DNA from: JAGNRR01 sp965230665 | Lineage (GTDB): Bacteria; Bacteroidota; Bacteroidia; Chitinophagales; Chitinophagaceae | NCBI GenBank assembly: GCA_965230665.1 | Contig: CBDDLM010000004.1 | Span: 3,162,001-3,226,000, forward strand | Direction: 5' to 3' | DNA length: 64,000 bases | In this document: piece after piece, positions 1-7,943 of the stretch | Layout: each line of letters begins with the position of its first letter | How positions within the stretch are numbered: the first letter of the stretch is position 1 | Program-made: the position numbers and the translations under genes | Notes under the pieces: model-generated | What the model saw: the letters and a program-made list of their open reading frames with translations, nothing else | Told to the model about the DNA's origin: nothing | Database searches by the model: none

Positions 1-2
1 CA

Positions 3-263
3 GAGAAAATTGGCTTGGTGAACCATGTTACAACGGTTGAGACCTTATTAGATCATACGAAGAAGATTTTGGGAATTATTAATTCTAAATCTCCAATGGC
101 TTTAGGTAAAGTTATTAAATGTGTAAATGCAGCTGGGACTGATCATGGGTATGCTACAGAGATCGAAGAGTTTGGAAGTTGTTTTGCAACTCCAGAAATG
201 CAAGAAGGTGTTGGCGCTTTCTTGGAAAAAAGGAAAGCTGATTTTCAAGGAGTAAAAGCTTAG
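3..263 (+). CDS. Enoyl-CoA hydratase/isomerase family protein, C-terminal part (5' truncated by window edge)
   Basis: Only the last 86 codons are in the window. The frame is open to the left edge and ends at TAG 261-263. It reads EKIGLVNHV followed by a helical tail with the pattern ALGKVIKCVNAAG and an EEFGSCFATPEMQEGVGAFLE segment. That order is typical of crotonase-fold enoyl-CoA hydratases: the IGLVN strand, then the C-terminal helices ending in EG..AFLEKR. The family hydrates trans-2-enoyl-CoA in fatty-acid or amino-acid breakdown in the cytoplasm. The catalytic glutamates lie upstream and cannot be checked. A TTG at position 15 is an internal leucine codon, not a start. The gene is followed by a hairpin shared with the convergent receptor gene. 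Confidence 0.85.
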   Translation, partial: EKIGLVNHVTTVETLLDHTKKILGIINSKSPMALGKVIKCVNAAGTDHGYATEIEEFGSCFATPEMQEGVGAFLEKRKADFQGVKA

Positions 264-280
264 GTTATATTTTAATAATG

Positions 281-310
281 AAAAAGGCGAATCATACGAT
301 TCGCCTTTTT
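281..310. terminator. Bidirectional intrinsic terminator between convergent genes
   Basis: A perfect 13-bp inverted repeat (AAAAAGGCGAATC and its complement) flanks the 4-nt loop ATAC. It carries an A-run on one side and a T-run on the other, so it can stop transcription of both the hydratase gene (plus) and the TonB receptor gene (minus). Confidence 0.9.
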
Positions 311-332
311 AGTTTCCTGTTCGCTACTTTCT

Positions 333-2570
333 TTAGAACTCATATCCAACACCAATCGTGTAACGCAAACCAGCTTGAGGATAGAAGTAATTAAACGTTT
401 GTCTACGCCCTCCGCTGATATAAGAATAAGTATATCCATTACTTTCGTAAAGATTATTCAATACATTCATGAGGCCACCACGGAACTTGAAAGTACCTAT
501 TTTACAGCTTCGGTCTAGTGTAAATAAGATATCCGTTGTACTATAAGGTTTTATGCTACGAGTGTTGTTTTGAGTATTGTCCAAATATTGTCTACCTACA
601 TACTTGGGCAAGATATCAATAGATGATTCTGCAAATACATTCTTCTTACTACCAGTATTCAAAGCTCGGAAAGGGTATATAGATATCTGTCCTCCTGCTA
701 CTATATTTGGAGAAAATGCAAGATCTGTATTGACAAATGTTCTTTCACGTTGTCCGCCAATGTCATAATTGTCTAAAAATTCCGTAAATACTTCTTGTTT
801 ATTCTGAGATAAGCTAATATTACCCTGTATTGAAAATATGCTATTGGGTTGATAAATAGCGAGTACTTCAATACCTCTTCTATAGGACTCAGGAGTATTA
901 GTTCTAGTATATGCACCTACATCATCAACCTCACCTGTAAGAATTAACTGATTGGTATACTGCATATAATAAAGCGTAGTGTGTAGTTTAAGTCCTTTGG
1001 TAACTTTTTGATTCCAACTTAACTCAATATCCGTAAGCTCTTCTGGTTTAGGCAATTGTCGTGAACTTGTTTCAAAGTCATTTCGGTTGGGTTCTTTACT
1101 AGAGCGGGCTGCAAAGAGTGCAAAGTTCGTAGCCTTTGAAGGAGCATAGCGCACCTCGACCTTAGGGTTTATAAAGTTCCAATTCAAATCATGCTTTGCA
1201 GTCGGAAAGTCTCTAAAACCATTTATTTCATATTGAACATTTCGGTACTGTACATCAGCAAAGAACTGTAGGTTTTTAAGCACCTTTAGAGAATACATAC
1301 CATATAGGTTTCGATCCGTTTTAGTCGCATCATGATCATACCATCGATAATCATTTGCGATACCTCGGTCAGCCCATATGATATCTCCAAAATGATCTCC
1401 ATCATACCTTGAGGAATTAAAGTAAAGACCAGCTTGAGATTTTTTCCCAAAGTAACTTACATAAGCTCGAACACCATAGTAGTCGTTGTCTAACCAAAGC
1501 TGACGGATTAAGTCTGTAGTGCTCACCGTATCGTTACCTTGAACAAAATTCTTTAGCCCATAGCTGCTATATTTTTGTTGCATTTTATATTCTTCGTAGT
1601 ACCCCTTTCCTTTTGTATAGAACAAAGCACCACCAAAACGTAGGACTCCGTCTCGTTTATCAATATTCTTTACCATGCGATCTGCAAAAAGCTGATAATA
1701 GTCTTGTTGATAATTATCCGTTTGATTGTCATAATAAGTTCCATCACTTTTGAGTCCTAATTCATTAAAGGTTCGTGCAGTGTCTAAGTTACTTTCCGCA
1801 ACACCATTCCATGCTTGTCCGGTTTTTTCTTTGCCGCCTAAATAGTTGAATGTAAGCGATGTATTTGGAGTAATATAGTATTTACTGGTTACCTGAATCG
1901 AGCTCAAATCTGACTCTGATCTTTGAATAAAACCATCACTGGTAATTCTTGAAAGACGAGCGGTTGTTATGAATTTATCATTCAGGAGTCCAGTACTTAC
2001 TTTCACGCTATTCTTTAACGTGTTAAATGAAGCATAGTCCGACATCAAACTTACGTGTGGCTTTTTATAATTAACGTCTAAGTTATTTATAGAAATAGCA
2101 CCTCCGAAGTTACCATAGCCTGTCTTAGACGTACCAATTCCGCGTTGAATGGATAGCGAGTTTGCCGAGCCTAAAATATTGGGGAAGTTAACAAAGAAAA
2201 CACCTTGACCTTCTGCATCATTAATAGGAATGCCATTCATATTCACATTGATACGACTTATGTCAGTACCTCGAATTCGAATATTTGTATAGCCAACACC
2301 TATTCCTGCATCTGAGCCAACAACAACGGAGGGAGTTTGGTTCAGCAAATAAGGAACATCTACCGCAGTATTAAGTTTTTTGATGTTCTTTTTGGTGATG
2401 ACAATTTCGGTGTTCTTGACTTTTGTCTCTTCGAGTGGGTTACTCTTTTGGATTACAGCAGCAGGAAGTTCTATGTTCCTAAATGTGCTGTCTTGTTGTG
2501 CTCTAGCGCTTAATGCTATTAAGGCGAGCGTAATGAGAATAATTCCTTTTTTCATCATACATTTTTTCAT
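333..2570 (-). CDS. TonB-dependent outer-membrane receptor, predicted thiamine or thiamine-precursor uptake
   Basis: This 745-residue protein has an N-terminal signal peptide (cleavage after about residue 24, ALSARA-Q). A plug domain follows at about 50-165 (VPYLLNQTPSVVV, NIRIRGTDISRINVNMNG, GNFGG). A long beta-barrel region ends in the terminal aromatic VGYEF expected of outer-membrane barrels. Such receptors import a ligand across the outer membrane using energy from TonB-ExbBD. The substrate is inferred from the leader, which carries a TPP riboswitch (2637-2713); predicted thiamine receptors under THI-element control are known in Bacteroidota. The annotated ATG at 2570 is followed by in-frame ATGs 12 and 15 bases on, so the exact start is uncertain. 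There is no SusD-like partner, which fits a vitamin rather than a glycan receptor. Confidence 0.9.
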   Translation of the reverse strand: MKKCMMKKGIILITLALIALSARAQQDSTFRNIELPAAVIQKSNPLEETKVKNTEIVITKKNIKKLNTAVDVPYLLNQTPSVVVGSDAGIGVGYTNIRIRGTDISRINVNMNGIPINDAEGQGVFFVNFPNILGSANSLSIQRGIGTSKTGYGNFGGAISINNLDVNYKKPHVSLMSDYASFNTLKNSVKVSTGLLNDKFITTARLSRITSDGFIQRSESDLSSIQVTSKYYITPNTSLTFNYLGGKEKTGQAWNGVAESNLDTARTFNELGLKSDGTYYDNQTDNYQQDYYQLFADRMVKNIDKRDGVLRFGGALFYTKGKGYYEEYKMQQKYSSYGLKNFVQGNDTVSTTDLIRQLWLDNDYYGVRAYVSYFGKKSQAGLYFNSSRYDGDHFGDIIWADRGIANDYRWYDHDATKTDRNLYGMYSLKVLKNLQFFADVQYRNVQYEINGFRDFPTAKHDLNWNFINPKVEVRYAPSKATNFALFAARSSKEPNRNDFETSSRQLPKPEELTDIELSWNQKVTKGLKLHTTLYYMQYTNQLILTGEVDDVGAYTRTNTPESYRRGIEVLAIYQPNSIFSIQGNISLSQNKQEVFTEFLDNYDIGGQRERTFVNTDLAFSPNIVAGGQISIYPFRALNTGSKKNVFAESSIDILPKYVGRQYLDNTQNNTRSIKPYSTTDILFTLDRSCKIGTFKFRGGLMNVLNNLYESNGYTYSYISGGRRQTFNYFYPQAGLRYTIGVGYEF

Positions 2571-2573
2571 TCA

Positions 2574-2595
2574 TAGTCCGAGTTCAATAGGACTA
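2574..2595 (-). promoter_or_regulatory. Hairpin abutting the receptor start codon, possible riboswitch expression platform
   Basis: On the minus strand TAGTCC (2595-2590) pairs with GGACTA (2579-2574) around a 10-nt loop, ending at the first ATG. It lies between the TPP aptamer and the receptor start, so it could occlude translation initiation when TPP is bound. I see no U-run after it, so a translational rather than termination mechanism is more likely. This is inferred from pairing only. Confidence 0.4.
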
Positions 2596-2636
2596 CTTAA
2601 TAAATTAAAACGGTAAGAAGAAATGAATCTTTGCTT

Positions 2637-2713
2637 ACCTTTCCTAACCAGCATTACCTGGTCTAGGTTCATGGGTTTGATCTCAGATGGTTAACTAACC
2701 AACACCCCAAGGT
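2637..2713 (-). ncRNA. TPP riboswitch (THI element)
   Basis: Read on the minus strand, the region carries the conserved THI-box blocks in order. The GGGGTG block at 2708-2703 comes first, then CTGAGATC at 2686-2679 followed by AAACCC. GAACCTAGACCAGGTAATG (2670-2652) and CTGG follow, matching the consensus GAACCTGATCTGGATAATG. ACCTT (2713-2709) can pair with AAGGT (2641-2637) to close helix P1. The aptamer sits about 65 nt upstream of the TonB receptor and controls it in response to thiamine pyrophosphate. The family is widespread. What is inferred here is only its use for an outer-membrane receptor. Confidence 0.93.
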
Positions 2714-2747
2714 TTACACAATACACATATTTATGAGATTGTGATGA

Positions 2748-2755
2748 CAAATGTA
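2748..2755 (-). promoter_or_regulatory. -7 promoter element (TACATTTG) for the TPP leader
   Basis: An exact match to the Bacteroidota -7 element TAnnTTTG reads toward the riboswitch and ends 34 nt before it. Transcription would begin around 2743, giving a leader that contains the whole aptamer. I see no clear -33 TTTG element. Confidence 0.6.
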
Positions 2756-2812
2756 AAGTAGCTTTCGCTGAAAATGTCGTAATTTTAAAGCAAATAATCC
2801 GTCAATTTTGAG

Positions 2813-5080
2813 ATGAGAAAGCTTTTACTCTTTTTATTGTTTGTACCCTCCGTATTGTGGGCCCAAAAACAAACGAAGTTTACCATTATTGAGCATACTG
2901 CTGATTATGATATTATTAAGGCTGAAATAGGAGAGATAAGCTTTAAAGAGCAGAGTACTCCAAATGGGATTCAGAAAAAAGTTAGTTTACATAAAGGGAC
3001 ACAATTGTTGCAGGTGGGAGCTCCTGATTTACCCAAGTTGGCTTTTTCGTTAGTTGTACCCAATCAAAAAGATGGTGAGGTAGAAATTTTATCATCCGAT
3101 TATTACGAATTGCAAAACATAGATATTGCACCTTCTAAGGGTAAGATTAACAGACAGCAGAAATTAAGTGATTTCCCATTTGTTTATGGACAGACCTATT
3201 CAAAGAATGCATTTTACCCGAGCACGACAGCTCAATTTCAGAAGCCATATATCCTAAGAGATTTAAGAGGGCAAGCTTTGCAACTGCATCCTGTACAGTA
3301 TAATCCTGTTCAAAGAACATTGCGTGTATTTGAGGAAATAACCTTTAAAGTTCATTATAACAAAGCGGCTACTGAAAATATATTATTATCTCAAAATGAA
3401 TTTCCTACTAAAGTAAATCATGAATTTGATGAAATTTATAGGTATCAGTTCTTGAATTATAAAACGTTGTCAGGACAGTATAATCCATTACCTCAGCATG
3501 GTAAAATGCTCATTTTTTGTGATGCAGACTATGCAAGTGCAATGCCTGAGTTTATAGAGTGGAAAGAGCGTAAGGGTTATGAAGTATTCTTTGAGATTAC
3601 AGACACGATGACGGGTGGTCCTACTGAGGCTAATCTATTAGCACGTGCTACACAATATTACAATCAGCATCAAATAGCTTATCTTTTGATTGTTGGAGAT
3701 GCAACAGATATTCCTCCACAAAGTGCTTATTTTACAATTCCTACTCTTTTTGGCCCTTCTGATTTAGCCTATGCCTTTCAGTCAGGAAACGATCATTATC
3801 CTGAATATATTGTAGGACGTTTTTCTTGTGATACATTACAAGATGCAGAAACTCAAGTAAGAAGAACAATAGATTATGAAAGACAGAAGAATACATCTTC
3901 TATCTGGATGAAAAGACAAGTGGCTATAGGAAGTCAACAAGGTCCAGGGGATAAGGGACAGTACGATCACGAACATTTAAGAACAATTGCGGACAGCAAT
4001 AAGAATTATGGCCCATATGTCTATAATTATGAGCTTTATGACGGCTCCCATGGAGGTAATGATGCACCAGGGAATCCAGCAGTGAATACATTAGGCGATG
4101 CGATTAATAGTGGTGTTGGTTTAATTAATTATTGCGGACATGGTAGTATTGATATGTTTACGACTAGTACGTTTATAGGAGCAGGACAAATGCCAAATCT
4201 TACAAATACAGATGGAGAATGGCCTTTTATATTCTCTACAGCCTGTCTAGTAGGTAATTTTGTTTATTCAACTTGTCTTGGAGAAAACTTTTTAAGAGCA
4301 GTGGATTCAATAACGGGCAAGCCCAAAGGTGCCGTAGCTACAATTATGTGCTCGATTTTACAAAGTTGGGATCCCCCTATGCACGGTCAGGATGAGATGA
4401 ATGCGATTCTTAATCATCATAGACCTGGAACCTATCAAACCACTTTTGGAGCGATTACTTCAAGCGGTATTATGGGAGTTAATGATCATTACAATAACAT
4501 TATAGATCCTAATGGAGGTAATGAAATAGCCGATACTTGGATTGTTTTCGGAGATCCTACACTTGAATTATTTACTGAGGATAAGGGAACTTTAATATGT
4601 ACGCATAGTGCTACCATAGGAAAAAATAGTACATCATTTAAAGTGCAGTGCACCGAGGAGAATGCAATGGTTGGTCTATATTACCAGGGTGATTTCTTGG
4701 CCTCAGCGGTGGTGAAAAATGGATTGGCCGAATTTACTTTTCCTGCGATACTGAATATTGATACTATATTTGTTACAGGAACTAAGCAAAACTTTCAACC
4801 TTATTATGGTATTGTAGAAGTAACGAATGAAACACCTTTTAGTGTTCATGATTTGTCTAAGTACAATATCAAAGTTTATCCAAATCCTGCTACTGATATG
4901 ATTTATATTGAGGATCAAGATAACACGGTAAAACGTATTGAGTTATTTGATCTTAATGGCAGAAAACTCATTTCAAGTGAAGAGCGTATGATTTCAGTTG
5001 CAAACCTTCCAGCAGCAACTTATCAATTAAGGGTATATTTAAAAAATCGTAGTATTCCTGTAACAATTACAAAGCAATAA
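2813..5080 (+). CDS. Secreted C25 (gingipain-type) cysteine peptidase with T9SS C-terminal domain
   Basis: This 755-residue protein has a signal peptide (about 1-17, ending VLWA), a C25-type propeptide-like region to about 220, and a peptidase domain around 225-560. The catalytic dyad is visible as His443 in YCGHGS and Cys478 in FSTACLVGN, the usual motif pair of clan CD C25 enzymes. The tail (about 688-755) is a T9SS type A sorting domain: YPNPATD near its start, then ELFDLNGR and LPAATYQLRV, ending in a basic residue plus Q. The protein is therefore exported to the cell surface or medium through T9SS. It is unlike PorU, which is longer and lacks a sorting domain. The gene stands alone, reading away from the riboswitch-controlled receptor. 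Confidence 0.92.
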   Translation: MRKLLLFLLFVPSVLWAQKQTKFTIIEHTADYDIIKAEIGEISFKEQSTPNGIQKKVSLHKGTQLLQVGAPDLPKLAFSLVVPNQKDGEVEILSSDYYELQNIDIAPSKGKINRQQKLSDFPFVYGQTYSKNAFYPSTTAQFQKPYILRDLRGQALQLHPVQYNPVQRTLRVFEEITFKVHYNKAATENILLSQNEFPTKVNHEFDEIYRYQFLNYKTLSGQYNPLPQHGKMLIFCDADYASAMPEFIEWKERKGYEVFFEITDTMTGGPTEANLLARATQYYNQHQIAYLLIVGDATDIPPQSAYFTIPTLFGPSDLAYAFQSGNDHYPEYIVGRFSCDTLQDAETQVRRTIDYERQKNTSSIWMKRQVAIGSQQGPGDKGQYDHEHLRTIADSNKNYGPYVYNYELYDGSHGGNDAPGNPAVNTLGDAINSGVGLINYCGHGSIDMFTTSTFIGAGQMPNLTNTDGEWPFIFSTACLVGNFVYSTCLGENFLRAVDSITGKPKGAVATIMCSILQSWDPPMHGQDEMNAILNHHRPGTYQTTFGAITSSGIMGVNDHYNNIIDPNGGNEIADTWIVFGDPTLELFTEDKGTLICTHSATIGKNSTSFKVQCTEENAMVGLYYQGDFLASAVVKNGLAEFTFPAILNIDTIFVTGTKQNFQPYYGIVEVTNETPFSVHDLSKYNIKVYPNPATDMIYIEDQDNTVKRIELFDLNGRKLISSEERMISVANLPAATYQLRVYLKNRSIPVTITKQ

Positions 5081-5139
5081 TTTGCATTGAATTTAACGAT
5101 GTAGGGTTTATTATAGGTCTTAACCAACTTAATTCAACT

Positions 5140-5147
5140 TACCTTTG
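5140..5147 (+). promoter_or_regulatory. -7 promoter element (TACCTTTG), near-leaderless
   Basis: This exact TAnnTTTG ends 7 nt before the GTG start at 5155. The transcript should begin only a few bases before, or at, the start codon. Confidence 0.6.
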
Positions 5148-5154
5148 TATTACG

Positions 5155-6048
5155 GTGAGGACTTTTCTATTAATAGTGTGTATCCTATTATCCCTATCAA
5201 GTAGGGGGCAGGGGAGTTGTACATTAATGTATGCAGTAGACAAGGAAGAGGTAACGAAAGCACATAAGTCTTTGATAGATCAGCGTTTGGATCAGCAAAA
5301 AATAGAGTCTATATCCATTAGAGCTTACATCCTGGATAGTGGAGCCGTATCGCGCAATCGTATTTTAACGGAGCAAAGAATTGTAGTACTAAAAGAATTC
5401 CTTCTAAGCAAAGGCATTCCCTTTAATATTATTAATACCAGTTTCCTTCTGGATGAAAAAACAGATTCTTGGAATAAAGTTGTTTTGGATTTCAAGTTTG
5501 CAGAAAAAATAGGAGATAAGGTTCTGAAGAAAACACCGGTTGTACAAATATCTGAGATAGACTATGTCGAAAGAAAACCAGTTCCACCTTCGCAAAAAGA
5601 AAAAAAAGAGCCTAAGGTTGACCCTAAGGTCGAGGTGAAAAAGAATGAAATTTTATCAGTAAAAGAGTTCAAGAAAGATGAGTTAATTAGCTTACCGAAC
5701 TTACTGTTTGAACCTGGGACACACTTTTTATTGCCAGGTTCTGAAAAGGTGCTTAAAGAGCTTTTAAATGTAATGTTAGCCAAACCCAAACTTCGCATTG
5801 AACTACAAGGTCATATTTGCTGTAGGTTAGGTGGATTAGATGGTTTTGATCCTACTACTGGGAAAGAAAATTTATCTGAAATGAGAGCGAAAGTTGTTTA
5901 CTTATATCTTGTTTCGCACGGTGTAAAAAAGTATCGCATGACTTACAGAGGTTTCGGCAGTAGTAGAAAGCTATACCCTGATTTAAATAGTGTCAGTGCA
6001 CAAACCTTGAATAGAAGGGTAGAAGTACTAGTAAAGGCGACGGAGTAA
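5155..6048 (+). CDS. OmpA-family C-terminal domain protein, probably outer-membrane/peptidoglycan associated
   Basis: This is a 297-residue product from a GTG start. The start is supported by the signal peptide it yields (MRTFLLIVCILLSLSSRGQG) and by a -7 element just upstream. Residues 25-120 may form a degenerate OmpA-like fold (LIDQRLDQQKIESISIRAY, RILTEQRIVVLKEFLLSKG). A Lys/Pro/Glu-rich linker covers about 135-175. Residues 185-295 are a recognisable OmpA C-terminal domain: NLLFEPGTHFLLPGSEKVL, then ELQGHICC, SEMRAKVVYLYLVSHGV, and YRGFGSS with NRRVEVLV. The family binds diaminopimelate-peptidoglycan. An insertion follows the GH motif (CCRLGGLDGFDPTTG), and the usual Asp after H is displaced. 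Function beyond wall anchoring is not visible. Confidence 0.8.
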   Translation: MRTFLLIVCILLSLSSRGQGSCTLMYAVDKEEVTKAHKSLIDQRLDQQKIESISIRAYILDSGAVSRNRILTEQRIVVLKEFLLSKGIPFNIINTSFLLDEKTDSWNKVVLDFKFAEKIGDKVLKKTPVVQISEIDYVERKPVPPSQKEKKEPKVDPKVEVKKNEILSVKEFKKDELISLPNLLFEPGTHFLLPGSEKVLKELLNVMLAKPKLRIELQGHICCRLGGLDGFDPTTGKENLSEMRAKVVYLYLVSHGVKKYRMTYRGFGSSRKLYPDLNSVSAQTLNRRVEVLVKATE

Positions 6049-6056
6049 CCCGTAAG

Positions 6057-6383
6057 CTATTTTTCAAATAAGTTATCCTGTTCCACCTTAGCGATGCGAA
6101 TGCTATATGATTTATACCAGTCTTGAATTCCTTTCTCTTTTGCCATTCGATGATGTGTATGTTTTCTCCAGGTCGCTATAGCTTCTAGATTTTTCCAATA
6201 TGAAATACTAAGTCCTAGTCCATCACGTTCACCACGAGTAGATTCTGTTCCAAGAAAACCGTCTATATCTTTCGCCATTTTTTCGAGTTCTGCATTGGTC
6301 TCAATATAATTGTCCTCAACTTCAGTTCGGATAGAAGCAAAAATGACCGCATAGTAGGGAAGTGGGAATTTAGGTAAAAGCAT
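6057..6383 (-). CDS. Antibiotic biosynthesis monooxygenase (ABM) fold protein
   Basis: This 108-residue protein has the ABM/dimeric ferredoxin-like fold signature: YYAVIFASIRTE, then EKMAKDIDGFLGTES, SISYWKNLEAIATWRKHTHH, and a WYKSYSIRIAKVE tail. The W...H.HH.A...G pattern is common to small stress-related ABM proteins of unknown substrate. The fold is shared by quinone-type monooxygenases and haem-degrading enzymes, so a specific activity cannot be given. It lies 9 nt downstream of queE on the same strand. Its own -7 candidate TAGATTTG (6406-6399) overlaps the queE 3' end. It is probably cytoplasmic. Confidence 0.75.
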   Translation of the reverse strand: MLLPKFPLPYYAVIFASIRTEVEDNYIETNAELEKMAKDIDGFLGTESTRGERDGLGLSISYWKNLEAIATWRKHTHHRMAKEKGIQDWYKSYSIRIAKVEQDNLFEK

Positions 6384-6392
6384 ACTTAGAAT

Positions 6393-7019
6393 TTATCTCA
6401 AATCTAAGTATTTATGAGTTTGTAAAGAAATATGCCACATAGGGTTGGCTTGAATATAATCGATAATGAGTTCAGACATTTCTTTTTGTTTACTCCATTC
6501 GGGTTGCAAAAAAAGTTTGCAAGCAGGAGCAACGTCCTTTCTATGTTTTTCAGCCCAGTCAAAGTCACTTTTATTATAAACCACAACTTTTAGTTCATCT
6601 GCCCGAGCAAGCACTTCGGGAATTGGTTTTTTGAATTTTTTGGGTGAAAGACAAATCCAATCCCAATGACCTGTAATAGGGTATGCACCACTTGTTTCTA
6701 TAGCAACTTCAAGGTTGTTTTTTTTAAGAGCTTCAGTTAAAGGAGCACAGTTATGCAGTAAAGGCTCACCTCCAGTAACCACAACAAAATCTGTTTTCGT
6801 TTTTTTTACTTCTGTTAAGATATCTGATATTGTCATTTTAGGGTGCATGTCAGCATCCCAACTTTCTTTAACGTCACACCAAACACAACCTATATCACAA
6901 CCTCCTAGCCTTATAAAAAAAGCAGCTCGTCCTTGATGGAAACCTTCTCCTTGAATACTGTAGAAGTATTCCATTACAGGAAGCACTTGCTGTTGCTCAA
7001 TAGTTGTTTGTTCCAACAT
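6393..7019 (-). CDS. queE: 7-carboxy-7-deazaguanine synthase, radical SAM
   Basis: This 208-residue protein matches QueE. The N-terminus has MEYFYSIQGEGFHQGRAAFF. The [4Fe-4S] cluster cysteines are at 41, 45 and 48 in the pattern CDIGCVWCD, followed by VVVTGGEPLLH. QueE converts 6-carboxytetrahydropterin to 7-carboxy-7-deazaguanine, the precursor of preQ0 and queuosine. The final queuosine insertion enzyme, tgt, is also in this window (47.6-48.7 kb); other queuosine genes are not. The gene follows folD by 24 nt on the same strand and is probably cotranscribed with it. The size is normal for the family, and the start ATG is the only good candidate. Confidence 0.93.
   Translation of the reverse strand: MLEQTTIEQQQVLPVMEYFYSIQGEGFHQGRAAFFIRLGGCDIGCVWCDVKESWDADMHPKMTISDILTEVKKTKTDFVVVTGGEPLLHNCAPLTEALKKNNLEVAIETSGAYPITGHWDWICLSPKKFKKPIPEVLARADELKVVVYNKSDFDWAEKHRKDVAPACKLFLQPEWSKQKEMSELIIDYIQANPMWHISLQTHKYLDLR
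6399..6406 (-). promoter_or_regulatory. -7 promoter element (TAGATTTG) inside the queE 3' end
   Basis: An exact TAnnTTTG on the minus strand ends 15 nt before the ATG of the ABM-fold gene. It suggests that gene can be transcribed independently of folD-queE. Confidence 0.4.
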
Positions 7020-7043
7020 GAGTGATTGAGAGTATAATTAAAA

Positions 7044-7913
7044 TTATAAATCAGCAGCTCTTAGCGTGTTCTTCATCAGTGCGCAAATGGTCATTAGGCC
7101 TACGCCACCTGGAACGGGAGTTATGTAGCTACACTTATCTTGTACATTTTCGAAGTCAACATCTCCAACTAAGCGTGAGCCACTTTTTCTTGAAGCATCC
7201 GCTATTCTGTTGATACCAACATCAACAATAACCGCCCCATCTTTTACCATATCAGCCGTTACAAACTTTGGCTTTCCAATGGCAGCAATTATTAAATCTG
7301 CTGAGGCACAAACTTCTTTAAGGTTCTTCGTTCTTGAGTGTGTTAGTGTTACGGTACAATTTCCCGGGTTAGCATTTCGACTTAGTAATACACTCATTGG
7401 TGTTCCTACAATATTACTTCTGCCAATGACTACACAATGCATACCACTTGTTTCAATTCCATAGTGTTGAAGCATTAACAAAATACCGTAAGGGGTGGCT
7501 GGGATAAATGTTTCTTGGCCAATCATCATCTTGCCCAAGTTACTTGGATGAAACCCATCTACATCCTTTAGCGGATTGATGGTCTCAATTACTTTGTTTT
7601 CATCTATATGCTCAGGAAGAGGCAATTGGACTAAAATTCCATTTACATCTTCATGCTTATTTAATTCTTCAATTTTTGAGAGGAGCTCTTCTTGACTTAC
7701 GGAAGTATCGTACTCAACTAGGGTAGAATCAAAGCCTAATTGCCCACAAGTTTTTACCTTATTCCCTACATAAGCCTTACTGGCAGGATTATCACCAATA
7801 AGGATTGCAGCTAGGTGTGGTGTTTTTTTTCCTTCAGCTTTCCTTTTATCTACTTCTAGCTTGATTTGATCTTTATAGGCCGCAGAAACAACCTTCCCAT
7901 CTAATAATTGCAT
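7044..7913 (-). CDS. folD: Bifunctional methylenetetrahydrofolate dehydrogenase/cyclohydrolase
   Basis: The 289-residue product interconverts 5,10-methylene-, methenyl- and 10-formyl-tetrahydrofolate in one-carbon metabolism, using NADP. Hallmarks are Y48 and K52 in YVGNK (the catalytic Tyr/Lys pair), VNGILVQLPLP, PLKDVDGFHP, VVIGRSNIVGTP (the nucleotide-binding strand), and TPVPGGVGLMT near the C-terminus. Length is typical. The start is strongly defined. TATATTTG ends only 4 nt upstream of the ATG, so the mRNA should begin at or next to the start codon. It heads a folD-queE unit. Confidence 0.95.
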   Translation of the reverse strand: MQLLDGKVVSAAYKDQIKLEVDKRKAEGKKTPHLAAILIGDNPASKAYVGNKVKTCGQLGFDSTLVEYDTSVSQEELLSKIEELNKHEDVNGILVQLPLPEHIDENKVIETINPLKDVDGFHPSNLGKMMIGQETFIPATPYGILLMLQHYGIETSGMHCVVIGRSNIVGTPMSVLLSRNANPGNCTVTLTHSRTKNLKEVCASADLIIAAIGKPKFVTADMVKDGAVIVDVGINRIADASRKSGSRLVGDVDFENVQDKCSYITPVPGGVGLMTICALMKNTLRAADL

Positions 7914-7917
7914 AGCG

Positions 7918-7925
7918 CAAATATA
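7918..7925 (-). promoter_or_regulatory. -7 promoter element (TATATTTG), leaderless folD
   Basis: An exact TAnnTTTG on the minus strand sits 4 nt before the folD ATG. Transcription initiation a few nt downstream would place the 5' end at the start codon. Confidence 0.65.
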
Positions 7926-7943
7926 ACTAGGCGCGCGCTTATA

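Noticed and set aside
2803..2810. CAATTTTG 2 nt before the C25 peptidase start as a -7 element
   Set aside because: It mismatches the consensus at the first base and is too close to the ATG to start a transcript containing it.
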